Source: Verrucomicrobiota bacterium
GTDB taxonomy: Bacteria > Verrucomicrobiota > Verrucomicrobiia > Verrucomicrobiales > Akkermansiaceae
Length of the DNA stretch: 33,807 bases
Direction of reading: 5' to 3'
Assembly: GCA_026397725.1 (NCBI GenBank)
Contig: JAPLUI010000075.1
Coordinates: forward strand, 1 to 33,807
Part shown: one piece after another, positions 1 to 6,416 of the stretch
How the letters are laid out: each line of letters begins with the position of its first letter
Numbering within the stretch: the first letter of the stretch is position 1
Notes under the pieces: generated by a model
Database searches by the model: none
Told to the model about the DNA's origin: nothing
Seen by the model: only the letters and a program-made list of their open reading frames with translations
Translations under genes and position numbers: made by a program

Positions 1-1
1 C

Positions 2-310
2 GGCGAGGGCCAGCGCGGTGGCGAAGGAACGGTCAACTACTCGAACGAGCCGAACATGCAGGCCGCACATCTGTTCAATTATGCAGGCCGCCCGTGGCTC
101 TCGCAATACTGGGTACGGCGGGCGCAGCAGCAGGCCTACGGGGCGGTTGATGCAGTCGGCGGCAAGACCTTGGAACTTTGGCTGGGACCGAAGCCCAACA
201 CCAACTGGGGCGTGGCGGTTTCGCCCGTCAATTCCAGTTCATCTTCCCAGCCGATGCGGCCACTTGAGAAGCGTGAGGGTGGCGGGGACGGCTCCGGAAA
301 TCTGAGGTAA
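2..310 (+). pseudogene. GH92 alpha-mannosidase, C-terminal remnant with internal deletion
   Basis: The frame is open from the window edge to a TAA at 308-310, so the 5' part lies outside the window. The residues YSNEPNMQAAHLFNYAG and PWLSQYWVRR match the late catalytic part of GH92 calcium-dependent exo-alpha-mannosidases. About 12 residues later the frame jumps to GGKTLELWLGPKPNTNWG, which resembles the extreme C-terminus of the family. The intervening stretch, which in GH92 carries the G-x-DD-x-G-x-MSAW motif and most of the last beta domain, is missing without a frameshift. The product would be expected to be inactive. A GH92 gene with an intact N-terminal part begins at 32144, so the family occurs at both edges of the window. 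Confidence 0.72.
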
Positions 311-333
311 CTAACATACGAAAGGAATCCAGT

Positions 334-1130
334 ATGAAGAACACGATTGCCAGCACCCTCACCGCCCTGCTGCTGGCACCGCTCGCCGCGCTCCACGCCG
401 CCGAGACGACTGCGGCCCAACAGAAATCCCTTTCAGAATTGGGGATCACTTCGGTCCGTCACAGTGTAATAAGTGATATCCCTGTGAAGACATGGGAGAA
501 GGCCATGGTTACCGGCAACGGGATCCAAGGGGCCATGGCGATGGGCCGCCCGACGGAGGAGACGATCGTGCTCAATCACGCAGGGCTGTTCTTTCCCTAT
601 AACATTCCCTTCCCGACGGTCAATCAGGCCAAGATTCTTCCCGAACTGCGCAAGATGATCGAAGAGGGCAAGTTCAAGGAGGCCGACGACCGCATAGTTG
701 AACATGGGCTCGCGGAGGGCAAGAACGGAGACACCTGGACGGACCCGTTTATACCGGCCTGCTCGTTACAGGTGAACACGCCGCAGCGCGGCGTGCCTCA
801 AGGGTACTTGCGGAGCACGGATTTTCCGACTGGCGTAACTGGTACGCGTTGGGCAAGCTGGACGGTTCCTACGACACGTTGCTGGCCCGGCATGCGGCGG
901 TGCATGGGGAGATCATGAAGCGCTGCCAACTGGACCTGGGCGGCAGCGAAGCCGACCATTGGCTGACCGCGCCGGCACTCTTTGCCAAGTCCAAAGTTGG
1001 CGTGCTCAACCCGGCGCTGTTAGAAAAAGAGTTTGATGCCTGCCGCTACCTGGTCCTCTCAAGCAGCGGTCCGGAATTTCCTCCCACCCTGCAAGGGATC
1101 TGGGGAGCGATATGGCAGGCGTCATGGTCG
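334..1130 (+). pseudogene. GH95-type alpha-L-fucosidase, deleted and frameshifted remnant
   Basis: An ATG after an AAAGGAA site starts a leader, MKNTIAS then LTALLLAPLAALHAAE, that is shared with several genes here. It is followed by a GH95 N-terminal domain: KAMVTGNGIQGAMAMGRP, LNHAGLFF, and LPELRKMIEEGKFKEAD. Near position 800-825 a deletion with a frame change joins this to a helical-domain segment in the third frame, with DWRNWYALGKLDGSYDTLL, LARHAAVHGEIMKRCQLDLG and PPTLQGIW. Similarity stops near 1130. GH95 enzymes are about 750-800 residues long; roughly 260 codons survive, and the part carrying the catalytic acid is gone. An inverted repeat (ATGCCAC-TACC-GTGGCAT, 1148-1165) begins right after the break. 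Confidence 0.75.
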
Positions 1131-1262
1131 GGAGACTCGTGCGCTTCATGCCACTACCGTGGCATCATGGTCATCTTTTGGCAGAAATCTCAAAACAAGG
1201 ACATCTTTTGCCTTGTGAGGCATCAGGATACTTCCACGGCTGCCAGGATCGCATCGGTTTGA
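1131..1262. other. Non-coding scar after the GH95 remnant
   Basis: No gene is recognisable. The stretch contains a perfect 7-bp inverted repeat at 1148-1154/1159-1165 with a 4-base loop, and two copies of a CATCTTTTG word about 40 bp apart (near 1172 and 1201). It lies between the GH95 breakpoint and a duplicated PIN-gene end, so it probably marks one or more recombination junctions. Confidence 0.4.
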
Positions 1263-1337
1263 ACCACGGATCATGATTTCGAGGTGTACCGCCGCAATGG
1301 ACGGCAAAAGATCCCATTGCTAGCACCATGGTGGTGA
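1263..1337 (+). pseudogene. PIN-domain toxin C-terminal fragment (direct repeat of the PIN gene end)
   Basis: Translated from 1263 this gives TTDHDFEVYRR followed by NGRQKIPLLAPWW and TGA, the same as the last 24 residues of the PIN gene ending at 2234. At DNA level 1264-1342 matches 2161-2239 base for base, including a few bases past the stop. The lack of divergence indicates a recent duplication or gene conversion. It has no start and no upstream PIN sequence. Confidence 0.7.
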
Positions 1338-1342
1338 CGCCG

Positions 1343-1597
1343 CGGCAAACCACCCGCCTCAACCGCGCGGAGCAAGCGATTGGGTTTTGCTGAATGCAGT
1401 CCTGGCAATCCTTCCCGATGTTGCCGGGCGCTTCATCTCCACCCATGCACCGTAACAGCGAACCAAGAAAAACTTCCTGCGAAGGCGGTTTGATGTCTTG
1501 AAATCAAATTGGCATGACGTGGGATAACGGGTGCGAGAATGGAAACCGTTTGGTTTTTGGTGTTGCCGTCGCGCCTGAACGGTATTACCTTGTGCGC
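1343..1597. other. Intergenic region upstream of the toxin-antitoxin pair
   Basis: I see no gene, RNA or clear repeat here. It should contain the promoter of the antitoxin gene that starts at 1598, but no confident -10/-35 pair stands out. Confidence 0.4.
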
Positions 1598-1840
1598 GTG
1601 AAGACTTTGACCGTGAAACTTCCCGATCCCCTGTTTGCCGAGATCTCCCGGGTAGCGGAGCAACGCAGGGTGCCCAAGTCGGAGATCGTGCGGGAACGCC
1701 TCGAGCAGGGAGCGACCACCGGAATGTCCCTGTGGCAACGGATGGAGGATCTTGTTCTCAGGGACGACACGGCACCGTGCGATCTCTCATCAAACAAGAC
1801 ACACCTGGCTGGGTATGGAAAAAACCGTGATCGTCGATAG
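1598..1840 (+). CDS. CopG/Arc-like ribbon-helix-helix antitoxin
   Basis: An 80-residue protein. The N-terminus VKTLTVKLPDPLFAEI is a typical ribbon-helix-helix beta strand plus start of helix 1, followed by SRVAEQRRVPKSEIVRERLEQG, the helix-turn-helix part of CopG-like repressors. Such antitoxins bind their own promoter as dimers and neutralise a partner toxin through the C-terminal tail. I place the start at GTG 1598, since the RHH strand begins there; the frame is open further up to 1514, but that extension has no family character. The last 26 bp overlap the start of the PIN gene at 1815, the usual antitoxin-toxin arrangement. The partner toxin is interrupted, so this may be an orphan antitoxin. 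Confidence 0.72.
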   Translation: MKTLTVKLPDPLFAEISRVAEQRRVPKSEIVRERLEQGATTGMSLWQRMEDLVLRDDTAPCDLSSNKTHLAGYGKNRDRR

Positions 1841-2234
1841 TGGTGTGATCGTGGCTGCCTTGCTTCAGCGCGACCGCCACCACGCATGGGCCAAGACCCA
1901 CCTCGAACGCATGACCGGTTCCGGTCTCACCTGTGAGGCGGTTTTGTCAGAATGTTTCTATCTGTTGGAGAAAGTGTTCGATGGCAGGGAATGATTGACC
2001 GCGCTGCTGCAACGGGGTGTCCTGCGGGTGGCATTCGCCCTGCCCGATCATCTCACGCATGTTCTGAAACTGATTCACCGCTACCACGATACTCCCATGA
2101 GTCTGGCTGATGCCTGTCTGGTGAGGATGTCGGAACTGCACGGCAATGCGCTCGTTTGGACCACGGATCATGATTTCGAGGTGTACCGCCGCAATGGACG
2201 GCAAAAGATCCCATTGCTAGCACCATGGTGGTGA
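1815..2234 (+). pseudogene. VapC-like PIN-domain toxin interrupted by one in-frame TGA
   Basis: Starting at ATG 1815, MEKTVIVDSGVIVAALLQRD is the first PIN strand with the conserved Asp (D8), followed by CEAVLSE with the second acidic position. TGA at 1992-1994 ends the frame after residue 59. The same frame then continues without any shift through MSLADACLVRMSE and TTDHDFEVYRR, which carry the third and fourth PIN acidic residues, to TGA at 2234. Read through, the protein is 139 residues, a normal length for a PIN toxin, so one nonsense substitution is the only visible lesion. PIN toxins are magnesium-dependent RNases. TGA is the ordinary stop of many genes in this window, so recoding is unlikely. 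Confidence 0.72.
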
Positions 2235-2239
2235 CGCCG

Positions 2240-2469
2240 AGGCAACCCTGCATCCGGGGGCCGTTTGCTGGCTGGTGGCCCAGGATCGCAACACCGTCAT
2301 CCGGCGGAAAAAAAATGGTGAACTGGAAATCAACGAATGCGGCCTCGCGAATCTGGAGGAACTGGCGGCGAACCATCTGAAGGCAAGGCGGGAATCTGGC
2401 CCGCCTCATCGACTCTCCCGCCAATTGATTCAACCCCCAAAAAACAACAACCCCAAAAACAACAACATC
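2240..2469. other. Region between the PIN gene and the truncated surface protein, with a G-free leader
   Basis: The frame of the following gene is open back to about 2275 (AQDRNTVIRRKKNGELEIN and onward), but this is unrecognised and probably chance or a relic. The last 42 nt before the start (2428-2469) contain no G and are rich in CAA/CCAAAA words. The same kind of leader precedes the two large paralogues at 12382 and 15774. Confidence 0.4.
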
Positions 2470-2733
2470 ATGAATCCAATCCAATCCAAATCCATCCGGT
2501 CCGGCTCGCCGTGTCGGTTTCCCGCCGCCCTCGCGGCGTTCTTGACCCGTGCCTGCCCGAGGCTGCCGGCATTCGCCGCACTCTGTCTGTTCGCCCTCCC
2601 CGGCGTGAGCCGCGCGGACAGCACCGTTCAAGACTGGATGCAAAACCCCGGGGTTATAAGCCCGTGGTCGGACCCGTCCACGTGGACGAGCACCAGTACT
2701 TGCCCCGGCTCCAACAAAGATTTCCGTCATTGA
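2470..2733 (+). pseudogene. Truncated paralogue of the large surface proteins (leader only)
   Basis: An 87-residue reading frame. The first 50 residues are nearly identical to the leaders of the proteins at 12382 and 15774: MNPIQSKSIRSGSP, a basic Pro-rich stretch, then a hydrophobic AFAALCLFALPGVSRA ending in a likely signal peptidase I site. Only about 37 residues of mature sequence follow (VQDWMQNPGVISPWSD...) before a stop; full paralogues are 780-791 residues. No Shine-Dalgarno site precedes the ATG, only the G-free A/C-rich leader. It is most likely a decayed third copy: the same neighbour order (surface protein, REP element, GH59 start) is seen at 15.8-19.0 kb. Confidence 0.7.
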
Positions 2734-3101
2734 TCAGTCCAATGCGCTGCTGTTGCGTTCCTATGGCCATGCAATCAGCGACGCTCAAAGAGCGCCGCTA
2801 CAAGTCCGTTAGACCATCATCCATCCTTGCGCCACTTCATCCCTTTTCCATCCTTTCCCCCTGATTTCACCACAATATCTTAAAGATACAACCCCTCCCG
2901 ACACGTTGAGAGGCGACCACGGATCTCACCTCGTCATCATTTTGCCAATCCCATCGATTTCATGCTGAAAAATTTGCCCAGGAGCACCCAGAGAACACGG
3001 AGTGCGCTTTCGCTCGATCCTCTGCTTTTCCTGCATCCCCCTGTTCCAATGATTCTGCTGTCAAAGATGCGACAAGAATGTCGTGACTCCTCAATACATC
3101 C
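2734..3101. repeat. REP-like gap, diverged copy of the 18.45-18.72 kb gap
   Basis: No gene. 2761-2811 matches 18470-18520 closely (CTATGGCCATGCAATC..., then GCTCAAAGAGCGCCGCTACA with the hairpin arms slightly degraded). Beyond it, further blocks are shared with the second gap: CCCGACACGTTG (2898 region), CGATTTCATGCTGAA, and a GCGCTTTCGCTC block near 3003. The gap is thus a shortened, mutated duplicate of the one in front of the intact GH59 gene at 19013. Confidence 0.65.
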
Positions 3102-3815
3102 ATGAACCACAAATTCGTTAGATCATGCGGCGTTGCCGCGATGTTGCTCGCACAGCCGGCGTTTGCCCAAACGAAGATCGTGCTGGATGACGCCGACAGC
3201 GGGCGGGTCTTCGAGGGCCTCGGTGCGATCAGCCAGGGCGGAACCTCGCGCAATTTCGCCGACTATCCCGGCAAGCTCGACACCGTCTTCAAGTTATTCA
3301 AGCAGGACACCTTCCCGTCATGGTTGTTCTCTGTGAAACACGGGGCAACGACCCTCTGGGAGCGTTGGGATGGATGGACGCCTGATAAAGGGTTCCAGAA
3401 CCCGGGCATGAACTCCTTCAACCATTACTCCCTCGGCTCCTGTGGCGAATGGATGTTCTCGTCGCTGGCCGGCATTGACACCGACGGCGCCGGTTTCAAG
3501 AAACTCATGATACGCCCCACGCCGGGAGAGGGGATTACCTGGGTCAAGGCCAGCTATGATTCGATTAGCGGGAAGATCGCCACCTCATGGAAAACCGGGG
3601 CGAATAGATACAGCCTCGACGTCACGATCCCCGTCAACACCACGGCCACGGTGTATGTCCCGGCCAAGGATGCCGCCGGAGTCACCGAGTCCGGCAAGCT
3701 GGCGACGAAAGCGAAAGGCGTGACATTCCTACGGATGGAAGCGAACGCCGCGGTTTATGCCGTAGGTTCCGGAACCTACCGGTTCCAATCCACGCTCCCG
3801 GAAACTGTCAAATAA
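3102..3815 (+). pseudogene. Chimera: GH59 N-terminus fused to GH78 C-terminus
   Basis: A single 237-residue frame made of two unrelated families. Residues 1-60 (MNHKFVRSCGVAAMLL, KIVLDDADSGRVFEGLGAIS, ending at DYPGKL) align with the start of the GH59 protein at 19013. From there it reads as the end of an alpha-L-rhamnosidase of GH78: LFKQDTFPSWLFSVKHGATT, WERWDGW, FNHYSLGSCGEWMFSSLAGI and a final beta domain whose last 60 residues nearly copy the end of the GH78 protein at 25212. In the intact operon GH59, GH29 and GH78 are consecutive, so one in-frame deletion from GH59 through GH29 into GH78 explains the fusion. Both active sites are incomplete, so hydrolase activity is not expected. A signal peptide is kept, so a short secreted protein could still be made. 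Confidence 0.75.
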
Positions 3816-3833
3816 CAAGTGGCAGGAGGACAT

Positions 3834-4571
3834 ATGAAGGAAACAATGATTGCATCCATGGCCTTGGCCATGACCTCGGTCGTGGTATGGGGTGCGCAAA
3901 TCTGGCAGCCCGCCGAATTTACGTTCACATCCTTGGGGACCTACGAGAAACCCTGCGTGGAGGTGGCACTCTCCGCGGTCTTCAAAGGGCCGGCTGGCGC
4001 GTCGTTCCGTGTTAACGGCTTCTGGGACGGCGGCGCGTCATGGAAGGTCCGCTTCACGCCCAGCACGCCCGGCGAGTGGACGTATGAGACAGCCTGCAAT
4101 GTCGCCGACGCCGGATTGGCCGGAAGGAAAGGCGCATTCACGGCGCAGCCAGCGGCGGGCAGGAACCCGCTTCGCCGGCACGGCGGCATCCTGCGCATCA
4201 GCGCCGACCATCGCTACCTGACCTATCTGCGCAAGTGCTACGAGTCCGTCGAGTGGTGGAAGTTGTCACCGCGACCGGACGCGGTGGAATTCCCGGGCAA
4301 GCTCAGCGACGCCACCCGTCCGCTGGCCAAGTCCGACGGCGACGCGGTCCACCTCGTCTGGTTCCCGAAAGGCAGCGGTGCCAAGGTGTCGGCTGTGCTC
4401 AACCTGGCTGACCCCACCGGCACCGGGAATTACATGGCAATTTGGTTCAATCCGCGCAGCGGTAACGGGACAAAACTCGCCGCCAAGCTCGCCATCACCA
4501 CCGGCAAGTGCCCGTTGCCGGAGCGACCTGACGACGAGGACTGGGTCTTGATTATGAGGCGAGGTGAGTAA
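3834..4571 (+). pseudogene. DUF5060/DUF4038 (GH140-like) protein with the catalytic barrel deleted
   Basis: ATG 3834 follows AGGAGG (3824-3829) and starts a signal peptide. The mature part begins with a DUF5060 Ig-like domain (WQPAEFTFTS, FRVNGFWDGGASWKVRFTPS, PGEWTYETAC), which in this family precedes a DUF4038 TIM barrel related to GH140 apiosidases. At about residue 125, HGGILRISADHRYLTY marks the usual entry to the barrel, but the next residues, LRKCYESVEWWKLSPRP, belong to the barrel's end and the following C-terminal domain. Roughly 250-300 residues are therefore absent, in frame, leaving 245 residues. The product could fold as two beta domains but would have no active site. It lies 18 bp after the GH59/GH78 chimera. 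Confidence 0.65.
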
Positions 4572-4572
4572 C

Positions 4573-4620
4573 CTCGCCGGTTCCAATCCACACTACCGGA
4601 AACTGTCAAACAAATCACTA
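4573..4620 (+). repeat. Orphan copy of the GH78 3'-end cassette
   Basis: This non-coding stretch (GGTTCCAATCCAC, CTACCGGAAACTGTCAAA) repeats the last codons of the chimera ending at 3815 and of the GH78 gene ending at 25212, where it encodes FQSTLPETVK/FQSTLPETIK. The similarity continues into the start of the next gene (ATGAATGGAAAAGAACCA here, ATGAAAGGAAAAGAACAA at 25209). It indicates that a GH78-like gene once ended directly before the gene at 4640. Confidence 0.65.
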
Positions 4621-4639
4621 AATGAATGGAAAAGAACCA

Positions 4640-5752
4640 ATGAAGAAGCTAACATCCATCACCCTCACCGCCCTGCTGCTGGCACCGCTCGCCGCGCTCC
4701 ACGCCGCTGAAACGCCGGCGGTCCAACCCATTGACCGGGAGACTTTGGACAAATGGTCCGCGCCTTATCGCGGCTGGCACTATCAGCCCGATCATGTGAT
4801 TTCCGCTGATCCTAAGATTCCCGGGAACGAGGACTTCAAGAACGCAGATGTTCCGTGCGTGTACCAACTGCCGGGCCAGCCTGACAAATGGCACATGAGC
4901 TTCATCGCGTTCAACGGGAAAGGCTATAACTCGTTTGTCGCCGAAAGCACAGACCTTGTTCAGTGGACCAACCCGAAACTGGCGATGGGGTTTGGAAAGG
5001 AAGGCGAGTTTGATTTCGGCGGCTGTGTGATCGGTGCGTTCCTTTACCAGTCGTATGACATCAAGGCCCCACGCTTATTGAAGAAACGGGACGGCAAATA
5101 CTGGACGCTCTACGGCTGCTACCCCAAGCAGGGCAGCTATGAGATCGAACCCGGTTACGAAGGTGTTGCCGCCAGCGACGACGGCATGACCTGGAGACGG
5201 GCAAAAGAGATATACATCCTGTCGGTGCATGAGCCGGAGGCTGGTGACTGGGAGAAGCAGTGTATCTATCAGCCATGGCTGGTTGAATATGACGGCAAGT
5301 TTTACAACTTCTATAATGCCAAGGGTGGAAACGAGCAGATGGGGCTGACCACTTCCGAGAACCTGATGGACTGGAAGCGATATGAAGGCAACCCGGTGGT
5401 ACGGAATCGTCCGGGTGGCTCTGACGAGAAGTTCTGTTCCGACGGCAAAGTGTTTCGCGATGGCGATCACTGGGTGATGTTTTACTTTGGTCTGGATGCG
5501 TCTTTCCAAGCGCACATCATGGCAGCTTTTTCGCGCGACCTCGTGCACTGGACCGCGCATCCGGAACCGTTATACAAGGCGGGCGGCAATCCCAGCGGTC
5601 TGGACAAGTCGTTTGCGCACAAGATCTCACTGGTTTACAACCCGAAGAACGAGACGTTCTATCTCTACTATTGCGCCTGCGGCAACAAAGGCCGCGGGAT
5701 CGGGCTGATCACCAGCAAGCCACTCCCTAACAAAGAAAAGACCGACAAATGA
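4640..5752 (+). CDS. Secreted five-bladed beta-propeller glycosidase (GH43/GH117/GH130-like)
   Basis: A 370-residue protein with the shared leader MKKLTSI-LTALLLAPLAALHAAE. The body has the spaced blade motifs of five-bladed propeller glycosidases: WHMSFIAFNGKGYNSFVAES, APRLLKKRDGKYWTLYGCY, VAASDDGMTWRRA, QPWLVEYDGKFYNFYNA, LTTSENLMDWKRY, DGDHWVMFYFGLD. Members act on arabinose-, xylose- or galactose-containing chains or on mannoside linkages; I cannot fix the family or catalytic residues by eye. An in-frame ATG lies at 4622, but 4640 is preferred: GGAAAAGA precedes it, and in the paralogous leader before 30469 the equivalent upstream ATG runs into a stop. No lesion is visible, so this is the only enzyme gene in the left locus that appears intact. 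Its TGA overlaps the ATG of the next gene (ATGA). Confidence 0.75.
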   Translation: MKKLTSITLTALLLAPLAALHAAETPAVQPIDRETLDKWSAPYRGWHYQPDHVISADPKIPGNEDFKNADVPCVYQLPGQPDKWHMSFIAFNGKGYNSFVAESTDLVQWTNPKLAMGFGKEGEFDFGGCVIGAFLYQSYDIKAPRLLKKRDGKYWTLYGCYPKQGSYEIEPGYEGVAASDDGMTWRRAKEIYILSVHEPEAGDWEKQCIYQPWLVEYDGKFYNFYNAKGGNEQMGLTTSENLMDWKRYEGNPVVRNRPGGSDEKFCSDGKVFRDGDHWVMFYFGLDASFQAHIMAAFSRDLVHWTAHPEPLYKAGGNPSGLDKSFAHKISLVYNPKNETFYLYYCACGNKGRGIGLITSKPLPNKEKTDK

Positions 5753-6348
5753 AACGAATACTGACAGTTGGATTGATGATATATGGATTGTTCGCCGGCA
5801 TTGCGCGGGCTGACGGGGATCTGGCAAAGAACTTCGCAACGCCGCCTGCCTCGGCGCGGCCGTGGGTCTATTGGTTTGTGCTGAACGGAAATCCAACGAA
5901 GGAAGGCATCACTGCCGACCTCGAGGCAATGGCTCGTGTCGGCATTGGCGGCGTGCTTTACATGGAAGTGGATCAAGGAGCGCCCAAGGGCAAGGCTGAT
6001 TTCGCCAGCCCCTTGTGGCGCGAATTGTTCAAGCATGCCTGCAACGAAGCGCAGCGGCTCGGAATCGAAATCAACATGAACAACGCGGCGGGCTGGACCG
6101 GCAGCGGCGGGCCATGGCTCACTCCGGAGCTTTCGATGCAGATCGTCGTCTGGACCGAGACGGTGGTCGAAGGCGGAAAACCGTTTGAGGGTGTGCTCGC
6201 CAAACCAAAGGCGAACAAGGGATATTTCGAGAACAACGCCGCCGAGGGATATTACAAGGACATCGCCGTGCTGGCGATGCCAGCGCCCGGCGACGACAAG
6301 TTTCGCCTGAACCGCTTTGAAAGCAAGTCCGCACCATCCAGGGTGTGA
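5749..6348 (+). pseudogene. GH106-type alpha-L-rhamnosidase, N-terminal fragment
   Basis: The leader MKRILTVGLMIYG matches that of the GH78 gene at 22381 almost base for base. The body is the start of a GH106-like catalytic region: FATPPASARPWVYWFVLNG, TKEGITADLEAMARVGIGG, DFASPLWRELFKHACNEAQR, NMNNAAGWTGSGGPWLTPEL. It stops after 199 residues, while GH106 proteins are usually about 900-1100 residues. The end (FRLNRFESKSAPSRV, then TGA) corresponds to no natural domain boundary. The sensor kinase gene starts 68 bp further on, so the remainder was probably lost when the kinase/regulator block joined here. Confidence 0.7.
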
Positions 6349-6416
6349 AGCGTTCCTTCATGGTCAGGACGAAGTAGTGGGAGCAATGACATTGCGGTCC
6401 ACGGCTTTCCTGATAT

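Noticed and set aside
1992..1994. TGA read as tryptophan or selenocysteine in the PIN gene
   Set aside because: TGA is the normal stop for many genes here (for example 5750-5752, 10202-10204, 25210-25212), and no selenocysteine insertion structure is apparent. A nonsense mutation or sequencing error is simpler.
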